DNA of 64,000 bases from Kwoniella bestiolae CBS 10118. Lineage: Eukaryota; Basidiomycota; Tremellomycetes; Tremellales; Cryptococcaceae. The translations under genes were made by a program, and so were the position numbers. This document shows positions 25,116 to 37,332 of the stretch, in pieces. A model generated the notes under the pieces. That model saw only the letters and a list, made by a program, of their open reading frames with translations, did not search any database and was not told the DNA's origin. The stretch lies in contig NC_089241.1 of assembly GCF_000512585.2 (NCBI RefSeq), positions 8,140,001 through 8,204,000 of the forward strand, read 5' to 3'. Numbering within the stretch: the stretch's first letter is position 1; each line of letters starts with the position of its first letter.

Positions 25116-25415
25116 ATGACAGACCAACAATCCTCTTGTCCAGATGTCAAGGCATCCGCACAGACATCGAGTGGCGACACCACTGCCCTTGCTTCGACCC
25201 AAGCTGGAACATCACAAAGTCATGAAGGCTCCGTCCAAGTGACAGAAACAAACAAGAGCGAGGGAAGTACATCTGGTAATAGTCACCATCAAACATTCAA
25301 CGACAGAATGAAAGAACTCAGGCAGGCAGCCTTGAGGGACCATCATCTCGACTCTGACGTCGTGATTGCCACCCAGCCTTCGCAGGAACGATTATCGCGC
25401 CTCGTTGGTCAATGA
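25116..25415 (+). CDS. Short orphan protein, possible truncated family B copy (99 aa)
   Basis: An ATG-initiated single-exon frame with a Ser/Thr/Gln-rich N-terminus followed by one charged segment (FNDRMKELRQAALRDHHLDS). The opening resembles the disordered N-termini of family B genes, and a good TATA box precedes it. The family's W..R motif and C-terminal block are absent. It may therefore be a copy truncated after the N-terminal half, or an unrelated small gene. No function can be proposed. Confidence 0.4.
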   Translation: MTDQQSSCPDVKASAQTSSGDTTALASTQAGTSQSHEGSVQVTETNKSEGSTSGNSHHQTFNDRMKELRQAALRDHHLDSDVVIATQPSQERLSRLVGQ

Positions 25416-26027
25416 TGGAGGATGGCTCATGTTCAACATCAATTGTGCGAAATGTTTGCCGAGATTTCTATTGATCGGTGCGGGCTTTTCTTACACGGTG
25501 GTCTGGCGGTATAGCTTGTGCAGATACGTTGAGTGTTGTCAGTATGGAAAGGTAATTAGGTCCAACGATTTGCCAATATGATAGTGTTTCGTTTATCCAA
25601 CGAGATGAATAAGTCACAAATTGAGCTATACAAATGTGTTGGCACAAGAGTTGTCAGCCTGATACTCCAGTTTCATGCTTATCAACTTTTATGCAGTAGC
25701 GTAGGTGAGTTCATCTCAAAGGATCTCTCTCTTTTCTCTTTTGCTTGACCAAAACATCCCGCCGGTAACCCTTTGATTGTCGAACTCTCGGGAACTACCA
25801 ATGGATCACTCGTCTGTCTGAGCTTTGGCAGGCAAAGGACGGATCTGATCATCCATTCACTCTGTACTCCGTGCGGAAGTCCGATAGCATTAATCGAAGT
25901 GTGACTTTAGTGATCACAAATTCAGTTATGCCTCTACCTTGAAAAATCATCTGCTATCTAGCCTTTCCAATACGAAGTATCCTGTTTCTTTTTTCTTTTC
26001 AATCAGGAATACCAGCTACAGTATCCA
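25416..26027. other. Intergenic stretch upstream of B3
   Basis: About 610 bases with stops in all frames. It may include a decayed 3' part of the preceding short gene. No TATA element like those of the other copies was found before B3. Confidence 0.4.
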
Positions 26028-26633
26028 ATGACCGATCTTCCTCTTATTCATCCCACCTTATCCGGTTCGATTGCCGTCTCAGAGACAAGTTCCTCCGACC
26101 CACCCTCCTGGTCTTGTGGATCTTCCAAACCCTCCTCAGACAGGACGAAATACACAGACGAGATATCTCAAGCCTGCAACAATTTAATCGATCACATCGA
26201 CTCCAAGCACCCATGCCACAGTCAAGCCGAATGGGCCTTCAGTAGAGTCACTCGCGACCTACTGAACGAGGCTAAAGCGTACTCGTATGACCCCTCGGAT
26301 CATTCGCGATTCAAGATATCAGATCAGGAATGGCTGAAACGACGATCTAGGATAATCGACGATTCCGGTATACTTCCTGGCATCCCTATGAGAGTTGAGG
26401 AGTATCTGAGTAGAACGATGTCCAGCAAAAGTAGATCGGTGAGAGGTCAATATGGCTATGGTGGAACTTCCAAAATGTATCGGGCACTCAGTGGATTCGA
26501 CGAGGTACTTGATTATCTTGCTGTTCAAATTTCGGAAAACCCCGGATTCGCCGACCGCTTGAACAGAGGATACGAGGAGTATTTGGAGAAGGAGGAGGAA
26601 CGTTCTCTTGCGGAGGAGAAGGAACGGTCATAA
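26028..26633 (+). CDS. Orphan family B, copy B3 (single exon, 201 aa)
   Basis: Function unknown. The ATG is at 26028. The shared family core is clear: ISDQEWLKRRSRIIDDSG corresponds to the W..R..DI motif of B4 and B5. The C-terminal block LDYLAVQISENPGFADRL and GYEEYLEKEEERSL aligns with WDFVAIQSARNPQYHKKM and MHKSYVEEGRQQLS of B5, although the two genes are 29 kb apart on opposite strands. The N-terminus is Ser/Pro-rich. The last residues are a charged Glu/Arg helix, and the basic-aromatic tail of B4 and B5 is missing. It is the shortest clear member. Confidence 0.7.
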   Translation: MTDLPLIHPTLSGSIAVSETSSSDPPSWSCGSSKPSSDRTKYTDEISQACNNLIDHIDSKHPCHSQAEWAFSRVTRDLLNEAKAYSYDPSDHSRFKISDQEWLKRRSRIIDDSGILPGIPMRVEEYLSRTMSSKSRSVRGQYGYGGTSKMYRALSGFDEVLDYLAVQISENPGFADRLNRGYEEYLEKEEERSLAEEKERS

Positions 26634-27603
26634 TCGAGGAAAGCGAGTAGTTGGTGGTCTTGGATTCTTGGTGGTAGTCTTTCGGGTAGTCGGTGTTCTG
26701 GAAGATCGGCTCTGCACATTACTGCTGAGAAACCTTGGTCTCGAACGATGCATGGTAAGTAGATGAATGAGAAATCCGGGCACAAGGGTTTTGCCTCAGA
26801 TTTTGAGGAGCTCCGGGCTTTTGAAACTTCCATGGGATAAGTATGGCCACGCGAGAATTCCGTACGTTCAGAGTGACTATGGGTGTGCAGGGATATTGGA
26901 TATGGTATTGCATGACGCAGTACCACATCCTCAGATATTTATGTATGCATGCGCGAAGTGCACCTTTGCGGAGCGAATGACAGCTTCTGAACTGCACCAG
27001 GCGAGTTGATTACAAGTAAGTTATTTGAATACCGGAACCAAATATGCTTAGGACTAGAATGTGATTACGTTTTCCCAGTAATGAATATTCGGGTAAGGTG
27101 TTATCCGGAATATCCACTTTGCGTGTGTCGACCTGTGACTTTTGTTTTTCACTCTTCATACAGTATAATCTCAAGTCTGACTGCGCTGGTTGGGATATTG
27201 GTGACAAGGGTATACATAGTGATATTGAGGATGGGACAGCGAGAAACGTTGATATCCCACGATGGGGAATGAGGAGGTTGTTCACCGTACGACGGAAGGG
27301 AGCGGAGCTCCGATGAGGTAGTAACCTCTAAAGATAGGAGGAGTACGACAACAGACTCATCCCGCACTTTGGGGAGCAAGGTGCATGTGTGTATATGTGT
27401 GTCAGGTGATTACGATTGATCAACACTACTGTCCCAAGAGAGAACAAGTGGGCATTTCTCGTTGCTCTAATCCGAGTCGAGTCGTTGATTGATGATTCAT
27501 CATTCATTCATCTAATAACATCTATACCCATCCAATAGATCGTATAGACTATCAGAGCTGAACGATTACATCCTGAGTAATACGAGAGGATACGACATTC
27601 GAC
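26634..27603. other. Intergenic region between B3 and the mitochondrial carrier
   Basis: About 970 bases with no supported gene. A TG-rich run (tgtgtgtatatgtgtgt) lies near 27385-27402. The part close to 27600 should be the carrier promoter. Confidence 0.5.
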
Positions 27604-29673
27604 ATGACTTCGACGATCTCAAGTTCGAAAAGTGAAAGTGGAAGGGTGATAGCCAAGGTGAATAAGCCATACCCATTCTGGCTGGGAGGTGAGTGACGGC
27701 TCATGTGCTACACTCGTACTCACTACCGAGTAAAGATGCATCTCATGTTGGAGAATGTGCATAGGTGTGCGCTGACGTCAGTCATCGTGATGGTATATAG
27801 GTGTAGCTGCTTCTATAGCTGCTAGTATCACCCATCCACTTGACTTGACAAAGGTATGTCCGGAGCTCAACTTCCCCTCGCTCGCTTATAAGATCATTCG
27901 ACATGAGGTTCACTGATACTCTTGTAATTGTGGTAGGTCCGTCTTCAAACGAGCGGTGATAAAGGGATGATCCAGTCCTTGAGAAAGACAGTACACAACA
28001 ATGGTATATACAATCACTTCGATCTCACTATTACATCAACTATCTTACTCCACTACATCCTCCTATCATGCTGATTTGTCGCTGATCAATGGCATCATGA
28101 TTCATGCGTCCAGGTGCAAGAGGGTTGCTCGACGGGTTGACAGGGACACTGCTCCGTCAAATGACATATTCAATGACTAGGTTCGCAGCGTACGACTGGG
28201 CAAAGGCGGAAGTACATAAAGGTGTGTGCGTCCATCTACTTTGAATGATGTGCATCGTACTGAAGGATACTACGACACCCTCCACCATTACCATATCCTG
28301 TACTGCCTCTGCTCTACCCACATCCCACCTGATCCGTATCTTCTACTTGTTACCTCCCTCACTCGAACGTCCACCCGCAGGCCCCGGTCCACCACCCGCA
28401 TGGAAGATGGCATTAGCAGGATCGATAGCAGGAGGAATAGCAGGGGTGGTCGGAACGCCGTTTGAGACGTTGATGGTCAGGATGCAGGCTGATAAAGCGA
28501 AACCGGTGGAACGTGAGTCGACTCTTGCTCTTCTTTAACCAACTAATACTCCATCCCATCGTATATCATCCGAGACATTGCATCGACAGATTACAGGTAA
28601 ATTGCTCCTTGGCTGATATGGAATACTACGTTACTGCAGTGAGGTATAACTACCGTAATTCCATTCAAGGATTCTACCGAATGACTTCCGAAGAAGGTAT
28701 TGGAAGTTGGACCAGAGGGATGGGGCCCAACACTTTTAGGAGTATCTTGATGAATATGAGTCAACTTGCTAGGTGAGTTTTATGCTTTTTGTCTCCCTTA
28801 TCACTCATCCCTTCCTATTGCCCCGTCGTGAGCAAACACTAGATTGGGATGCTGGTTGCAACAGTTTAATATGTTGATGATCGCAGTTACGACTGGTTCA
28901 AACATGAGTTAATCAAGGCCAAAGTTCTGGAAGACGGTCCGGTGTTGCACTTCCTAGCTTCTCTCGGTGCTGTGAGCTCCTCCTTTCTATTCGAAGTGAA
29001 GTGGAAGGGATGGTGTACTGAAATTGTGTTATGTGATCTTTAGGGTACCGTGGCGACTAGTAGGTCCTTCAACTGCCCCTCTGAGTTGGTCATACCTACA
29101 TCTCGTCGATGCTGAAATCTCATGAATATACCTCTAGCCGTCTGTTCCCCCGCCGATGTCATTAAGTCTAGGATCATGACTGCTCATGGAGCTGGGACGT
29201 CGAGTACGATTGGTGTGATTAGAGAATCGTGAGCTCCCAAATCGATTAATATACTTGAGCTCCTCTTTCATCTCTGCTAATCATGGTATCTGTGCGTAGC
29301 CTCGGAAAGGAAGGTGCAATGTTCATGTTCAAGGGATGGGTACCCGCTTGGACGAGATTACAACCGACGTGCGTGTCAAGACTGTTTCGTTCTTTGTGTA
29401 CCGTCGAGTACGATGATTCATAGCTGATGTGATTTGATCTGATATATCTTGCGGGTGACAGAACCATCCTTATGTGAGTTTTATCCCTTCTGTCTCGCAA
29501 TGAGGCTGTGTCGTAGTAAATAGTAAAAGGACTAGCTTGAAGTCTAGAATTTTACTGGGCTGTGCGACTGTGCGTACGCGGGCTGACATGTCATGACACA
29601 CAGATTCCTGACGCTTGAGCAATTGAAAAAGGGAGTGGATGTTTATCGAAGTGCGGGTGGTACGTGGCTCTAA
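27604..29673 (+). CDS. Mitochondrial carrier, dicarboxylate carrier type (Dic1-like)
   Basis: A solute carrier of the inner mitochondrial membrane, probably exchanging dicarboxylates for phosphate. All three repeats of the carrier family are present with their PX[DE]XX[KR] signatures: HPLDLTKVRLQ (near 27835-27950), TPFETLMVRMQADKAKP (near 28458-28510) and SPADVIKSRIMTAHG (near 29150-29200). GFYRMTSEEGIGSWTRGMGPN and MFMFKGWVPAWTRLQPT are the typical matrix-helix ends. The start MTSTISSSKSESGRVIAKVN leads into PYPFWLGG, as in fungal Dic1. About ten introns break it into small exons. The stop taa is at 29671-29673 by my splicing. The substrate assignment comes from overall likeness and is less sure than the family. 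Confidence 0.85.
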
Positions 29674-30471
29674 TGAGGGGTACGCTAGATGATTGAATGG
29701 ATAAATGGTGGATCTGGTTTTGTATATTGAGTTGTAGATGATATAGTTATATTTGTATGTACAACCCGTATGCCATGTCATGTCAAATTGCTGTATGAGT
29801 GCTTTGTTTATGATTATGCTTGTTTACGGGGGCCGGATGATGTGAATCTCAGGCACGAGAAGCAAGAGGTACAAACAGTACAAGAGTAAGATTACATGTG
29901 GTAAATTAGACGGCCATAGTACTCCGTCTCATACTATACTCGTATACTCGGATGACTCAAGGTGACTGGACTGTAAGATTACACTGTACAGCACATATAA
30001 ATATTTACAACAGTAAGTGGGAAGTGGGACGATCACATCTAGATCTCTCATGCCGAGTAGACGCGAGTCCAAGTTCAAACCAGCGAACGAGCACATCACT
30101 ATCTAGTAAAGTGGATCATTCATCGCGGGGGCCGAAGCGACACGACACCGTATCGATATTGAGAAGAAAGATAGTAAAGGACAGATCTGTTGGAACTCAC
30201 ATTCAGCCAGTCGTATATTGGTAGTGATAGCGATATAGGAGCCGAGAGGGTGAGCAATCCTTTTCATCATATAACATATACTACTGTATCAAACGTTGAA
30301 TGAAAAGAGTCATCGCTGATTGATACATGTCCCTTTCATCGTTCAGTGATCCTTACACCTCCAACTTGCTCTCTCACTATACATATATCTACAATCCCAC
30401 TCACTCGCTTGATCATACAGCAATAGCATCCCGTCGACTTATAGTAATACACTCCAACGCATATATCCATC
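29674..30471. other. Upstream region of the ABCB pump
   Basis: About 800 bases with the carrier 3' UTR and the ABCB promoter and leader. No coding region is supported. A tRNA-like B box near 30070 (gttcaaacc) has no matching A box or acceptor stem. Confidence 0.5.
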
Positions 30472-33400
30472 ATGTCAGCTCAACCTCATTTGAGCGACGT
30501 GATCGACCCGTCCCACCCCCGACCTGATAGTCCGTCCAACCCCGCTCACCACCCCTCTGCAACCGAAGCCGAGACCAACGAAATAGTGGACAATGAAAAG
30601 ACCAACCTCAATCAAGATACCAAAGCCATACCGGGTGGTGTTCCCTTCCCAACTACTCTGGGAACTACCATAGCCGCCCCCGCCCCTGTTCCCCCGATGG
30701 CACCCCTCTCCAACAACTCTTCCACAAGAAGCGCATCAGGCGAGAAACCAGGCAAGAGGCGAGATTCAAACGACGATGAGGATACATCTTCTTCCTCCAA
30801 TAACGAGAAACACGTACAAAAGAAAAAGGGATTCTCATTCTCCAAATCCAAGAAATCCAAGGAAGTATCAGCCAAGAAATCAAAGCAGAAAGAGGACGAA
30901 GCCAACCTGCTACCGCCCGTATCGTTCTTCTCGTTATTCCGATTTTCCAAACCCCTAGAAATAGTGGGTATGATCCTCGGTCTGATCCTCGCAGTGGCCG
31001 CCGGTGCCGCTCAACCACTTATGACTCTGATTTTCGGACGACTCACAACGAGTTTCACCAATTACGCAATCATCATTCAACAGATTGGATCGTCCAGTGG
31101 TCTGGGGCTGGGGCCTGATCAGCTGGCTCAATTACAGGCTGCCAAGGACGATTTGAAGACTCAATCAGGACATAACGCTTTGTACCTTATGGCGATTGGT
31201 TTAGGGATCTTCTTGACTACTTGGGTGTATATGTTTATTTGGAATGTGACGGGTGAATTGAACTCTAAGAGGATTAGGGAGAAGTACCTTAGAGCGGTGT
31301 TGAGGCAGGAGGTGAGTGTTTCTTGCATTTTATCTGGATTGTATTATACCTCACACTTCATGACATCTTCTCATTGACCTGTCTCAGATTCAATCTTTTT
31401 ACTCCTCTCTCGTCTGTTGGGAGACATCCATTCCCATAACCACATTCTACTCCTTTGCCTTCTCCCATCCTATCTTAGCTAATCTACCCCCCAGATCGCA
31501 TACTTCGACGACCTCGGCGCAGGAGAAGTAGCCACCCGTATCCAAACAGACTGTCACCTCGTCCAGGAAGGCACATCCGAGAAAATCGCCCTCATCGCCC
31601 AATTCTTGGGATCCTTCGTAGCAGGTTTCGCCCTTGCCTTTGCCCGATCGTGGAGATTGGCTCTGGCTTGCTCGTCAATCTTCCCCGTCATCATCATTGC
31701 AGGTGGGATCATGATGACTGCCATGTCGAAGTTTGGTACGGGCGCGCTGGAACATATTGCGAAGGCTGGTTCGTTGGCTGAAGAGGTTATTGGAAGTATC
31801 AGGACGGTCCAGGCTTTTGAGAAGCAGAAGATCTTGGGAGAGAAGTTTAATGAGCATATCGAGTTGAGTAGGAAGGCGGGGAGGAAGGGTGCTTATATCG
31901 AGGCTTCTGGGCTGAGTGTCATGTGTAAGTCAATCACTGTATCGGACTCTGCACACTCTTGCTATTCCCATCATATGGAGACACTCTCACAGCCTAACAT
32001 ACTCCATTGTGATTCGGCAATGAACAGTCTTTCAACAGCATGGCTGACTGTTTTCTCCCTCTGTTAGTCTTCTCAATCTACTCAGCCTACGCCCTCGCAT
32101 TCTTCTACGGCGCCATCCTGGTGACCCAAGGTCGAGCAGATAGCGGTATCGTAATCAACGTCTTCATGTCCGTCCTCATCGGAGCCTTTTCGATGGCAAT
32201 GGCCGCACCCGAACTCGCGGCCGTCTCCAAAGCCCAATCAGCAGCTGCCAAGCTCTTCTCCACCATCGACAGAATCCCCCTCATCGACTCATCCAGTACT
32301 CAGGGATTGAAACCTGATACCGTACATGGTGAAATTACTTTCGAAAACGTGAAATTCCATTATCCCTCGAGACCCAACATTCAGATCCTGAAAGGGTTGA
32401 CTACGACGTTCGAGGCTGGAAAGACCTTCGCTCTGGTCGGTGCGAGTGGGTCGGGAAAATCAACGGTCGTCAGTTTGGTGGAGAGGTTTTATGATCCCAT
32501 TGAAGGGAAGATTAAGTTGGATGGGGTGGAAGTGAGGGATCTGAATCTGAAATGGTTGAGACAACAAATCGGTATGTTCCGGTCTCACACTATCAATTCT
32601 TTTTTATCATCATCTTCGTGTAGAATGCTAATGCTTGCAACCAGGTCTCGTATCTCAAGAACCCACTCTATTCGGTACCACCGTCCGAGGTAACGTCGAA
32701 CACGGTCTGATCGGATCGAAATGGGAGCACTCAACCGATGCCGAGAAATTCGAATTGGTGAAGAAAGCATGTATCGATGCGAATGCTCATGATTTTATCA
32801 TGAAGCTGCCTAACGGGTATGACACGATGGTGGGAGAACGAGGAATGTTATTGTCCGGAGGTCAAAAACAGAGAGTAGCTATTGCCCGTGCAATCGTATC
32901 GGATCCGAGAATCTTGTTGTTGGATGAAGCTACCAGTGCGCTTGATACGCAGAGTGAGGGGATTGTACAGGATGCGCTGGATAAGGCTGCTATGGGTAGG
33001 ACAACTATCACCATTGCTCATAGGTTGTCGTGAGTTTCCACCTTGTATTGTTAGCACGAGGGATTGTAGGGATGCTAATGAGTGTTTGTTCCAATGCGAT
33101 AGAACCATTCGAGATGCCGATAGGATCCTTGTAATGGGTGGTGGAGAGATCTTGGAACAAGGTACACATAATGAATTACTTGCCAACGAGAATGGACCGG
33201 TAAGTGAAGGTTGACCTAGACCACGGAAAGTGGGCAGTAATGCTGATATGGCTGATTGCGCCAATTCAGTACGCCCAACTAGTCGCCAACCAGAAACTAG
33301 CTCAAGAAGCCGTTGAAGATTCCTTGAAGGTCGTTCCACCAGAAGATCAATTGCTATCCAGAGTCAAGAGTACCACAGCTGATTCGCCAATCAAAGAGAA

Positions 33401-36228
33401 AGATCTATCCGAATTGAAGAGAGCTATCACCGGTCGATCGTTGGCTAGTGCGGCTATGGACGATGTCAGAGCGAAGAGGGAGGCCGACGCGCTAGATGAA
33501 GATAGGTTGCCGAGCTCTTGGGGCATGTACATGAGATTGTTGAAGTTGAATGCGAAACAGAAGAATTGGTATTTCTTTGGTAAGTTTTCGCCTCATTCCT
33601 TTTCCGATCTACTCTAATATATGGGAGGGCTCTTATTGATTTGATTTGATGTCGCTTCATGTGGTAGGTTCAATCGGTGCGATTGCCTCTGGAATGGTCT
33701 ACCCAGCATTGGCCATTCTGTTTGGTTACGCCTTAGCAGATTTCGAGATACAGGGTTTCGACGGATGGCAAAGTGCTTTAAAAGCAGCTTTGAACAGGAA
33801 AGCGTAAGCTCGCTCTACTCTCACTTCGCCGACAAGACCCATATATGTGGACAGTCGCTGATTTCACCTTTGTTTGGTGTTATCAGATTATGGTACTTCA
33901 TCACTGCGATTTTGGCCTTCATCGCTACCTACATTCAAATCGTTGCGTTCTCCGGCACTGGTTGGGATCTGAATGCCAAATTGAGGATTGAGAGTTTCAG
34001 AGCGGTTTTAAGGCATGATATTGGTTGGTTTGATGAGGATGAGAATTCTGTGAGTGGTGTGATACCTGCATTCACCTATATACGTACCGTCCCTTTAGAA
34101 TCCAAAGGGTCTTAAAGCATCTTCAAGAGACCGAGACTGACTGATGATCCTACGTAGACCGGTGCTGTCACTTCCAACCTCGCTGAGAACCCTCAGAAAG
34201 TACAGGGTCTATTCGGTGTAACACTAGGAACGATCGTGCAGTCCTGTGCTACCTTGTTGGGAGGATGTATAATCGGGTTGTGTTATGGACCTCGTACGTC
34301 ATGTCATGCTCCATGATACGTGGTATGCCGTCGACCAAGATTGGCTGATTAAAGCTATATATGATCATCAGTCCTCGCCCTTATCGGTATAGCCTGTATA
34401 CCCCTCTTGGTGTCTGGAGGATACATCCGATTGAAGGTGGTCGTATTGAAAGATCAGAAGATGAAGAAGTTGCATGCTTCCTCTGCGCACTTGGCTTCTG
34501 AAGCTGCTGGGGCTGTTCGGACTGTGGCTTCGTTGACTAGGGAGGATGATGTGGATAGGATCTACTCGAATGCGCTTAGGGAACCTATGAGAGTTAATTT
34601 GTAAGTTTGTCGTTTCTCTTCGACGTGGAGGTTGGCCTGCATCGTTATCGTTTGCAACGAGCATGGTTCTTGACCTTGTGCTAATGTCTTAAACGACCTC
34701 TAGCCGAACTTCTGTCAAATCACAGGCTCTCTACGCGGCCAGTCAAGGTATCACATTCTGTATTATCGCTTTGGTCTTTTACATTGGTGCTTTGTGGCTT
34801 ATCAGTGGTCGATATCAGACCAGCTCCTTCTTCACTGTCTTGACTTCAGTTGTGAGTACAATTCGTTTAATCATCAAAACCACAAATCGACTCAGAGTAA
34901 TACTACCGTCCGACAATGAATCGTGTGCTAATTCGTGATAATGTAGATCTTCGCGTCTATGCAAGCTGGAAACGTATTCACATTCGTACCCGATGCGTCA
35001 AAAGCCAACTCATCAGCTGCGTCGATCTTCAGACTAATGGATAACGAACCTCAAGTAGATCCTGATTCGCCCAACGGGTTGAAATTGGATCACGAGCATG
35101 TTACAGGGCATATCAGGATCGAGGATGTGCATTTTAGGTATCCCACCAGACCTGGCGTGAGGGTATTGAGGGAGTTAAATATTGATGTTCCAGCGGGTAC
35201 TTAGTGAGTCTAGCCTACATTACTGATACCCCTGGTGGATCACCACTAATACAGTCCACGATGTCTCAGTGTCGCCCTGGTCGGCCCTTCGGGATGTGGG
35301 AAATCCACGACCATCCAATTACTCGAACGATTCTATGATCCCCTGATCGGACGAATCACCTTGGACGGGGTAGATATCAAAGAATTGAACGTCTCGAACT
35401 TTAGAGATCAGGTGGCTTTGGTATCGCAGGAACCTACCCTTTATGCCGGTACTGTTAGGTTTAATATCTTGTTGGGAGCGAATAAACCTATGGATCAAGT
35501 TACGCAGGAGGAGATTGAGAATGCTTGTAGGGATGCTAATATTGTGGGTCTTTCTTTTTCCTCCTCATCAAGATTGTTTCACCTTCCTGTCATACTTTAC
35601 TTGTGATTGCGGAAAAGGCTTGAGCTAATGGTACGAGTGCGATGATAGTACGACTTCATCATGTCCCTCCCTGATCAATTCGAAACCGAGGTAGGAGGTA
35701 AAGGGTCGCAACTTTCCGGTGGTCAGAAACAACGTATAGCCATTGCTCGGGCTTTGATCAGGAATCCAAAAGTGCTTCTGTTGGACGAAGCTACCTCTGC
35801 GCTGGATAGTCAGAGCGAAAAGGTCGTACAGGAGGCTCTGGATAAAGCATCGAGGGGAAGGACAACCATGTGAGTTTTAGTTCTGCCCTTGTGTCCATGT
35901 GACGTTTGACTGTCGGTCATCTTGCAGTGGAGGAATGAGCATTCGTGGTTGCTGTTGCCGCTGCTCTGATGTGGATGCTGATGTTCTGATTTTGATGGAC
36001 CATAGCGCAATCGCACATAGATTATCTTCCATTCAAAGGTCAGACCAGATATACTATTTCGCTGAAGGCAAGGTCGCCGAACATGGTACGCATCAAGAAT
36101 TGTTGGCTAAGAAGGGAGGTTACGTGAGTTGATCATCATACTTTTGGACTATTGAAATTGCAATGCTGATTTGCTCGCCTGGGTGATAGTACGAATTGGT
36201 GCAGATGCAGAATTTGAGTAAACAATAG
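30472..36228 (+). CDS. MDR1: Full-length ABCB multidrug transporter (Mdr1/P-glycoprotein type)
   Basis: An ATP-driven efflux pump with layout TMD1-NBD1-TMD2-NBD2, expected in the plasma membrane. The ATG at 30472 opens a ~150-residue Ser/Pro/Lys-rich cytosolic extension, followed by VSFFSLFRFSKPLEIVGMIL as the entry to TM1. NBD1 has Walker A GASGSGKSTVVSL (32441-32478), signature LSGGQKQRVAIARAI (about 32850-32895), Walker B ILLLDEATSALD and switch His in ITIAHRLS. NBD2 has GPSGCGKSTTIQL (about 35285), LSGGQKQRIAIARAL (about 35715), VLLLDEATSALDSQ and IAIAHRLSSIQ (about 36005). Both sites keep the catalytic Glu, so both should hydrolyse ATP. About 14 introns occur. The last exon ends YELVQMQNLSKQ before tag at 36226-36228. 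The length and motifs match the Cryptococcus Mdr1 group. The symbol is by likeness only. Confidence 0.92.
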
Positions 36229-37332
36229 ATATAATGAATTAGTATAGAGATAGACCTTGTGTAGTGGGTTATGGGTTATTGGAGTTTTAAGCGATTCTCG
36301 GCACAACCTAGTACGAGTATGAGTGCGAGTGGTCTTGGACAGTGTGATCAGTAGCTCATGTGATTTACCATCTCTTTAGAATGATGCATTTGATTTAGAG
36401 CATGTATAACATGACTTGTACCATGTTCTGTCATGTCGTGTTCGACCGGTGTTCGAGTGGTAGGTGATGAGCGCTGAGTGACTGGGGCTGTACGCGTACG
36501 CGTATAAGCTCTATTCCTTGCCCGACCCGCTGCTATCTCAGCTAGTTTCGCAGGAAAAATACAAATAACGAGCTGTTGTATTCCCGTGTTGCTCATCCAG
36601 ACCAGACAAATCGCTATCCCATGAGAATATAATCACGTACTGTACTACACTCATACTGATCCTTATCTTTCAACTCAGCAGTAGCACGGTCGATTACTAC
36701 CTGTCCCTCTCGTCATCGCTACACTAGTAGCATCCTAATGATACCTGAAAACGCCACGGAACGTATTTTAAGGATATCCATTTACCTATTTTCAGGAATG
36801 GGCAATAGGAATAGGAACGCTTTGTTGTTTACGTGAAAAAGGATGGGGATGGTTATTCACCTGCCCTTTCACTAGAGTCCAGTATGACTAAGCCAAGTCT
36901 CATCAGGCTGGATGGTATCGTACAATACGCAGAAGGAAGGAAGTGTGTTGTTGAAATGCTATGCATATTCTAGAGAATCATCGTTTACAGAGAACACTGG
37001 ACAAAAGCAGGACGGACACACAAGGGAAGAACAAGACGAGATGATAAGACTGACAGGAGAGGAAGAAGAAACTATGTATTATATACTATCTACTGACTCA
37101 TTCAAGAACCGAGGTAAAGAGACTGTGGAAAAAAAGACAGAAAAGAATTATTAAAGCCGTATTTGTATCCTATCCTATCCGATCCGCATATATTTACATT
37201 GATTTGGTGAGGTGAGGTGAGAAGAGAGAGATGGAAGGGTATAAAGGTGGGTGACAATGAGGAGGAGAGAGATGTGTATTAGGGTTTGCATTGGAGGCTG
37301 GCGTAGGTCCAATTGTGTGGATTATCCTTCAT
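36229..37332. other. Convergent intergenic region between ABCB pump and bZIP gene
   Basis: About 1.1 kb holding two 3' UTRs. Short open frames on both strands have no family likeness. A perfect 12-base palindrome (tacgcgtacgcg and its flanks) lies near 36490-36503. Nothing else is supported. Confidence 0.5.

Noticed and set aside
30060..30090. tRNA B-box-like sequence (gttcaaacc)
   Set aside because: No A box at the right distance and no acceptor or anticodon stem could be paired.
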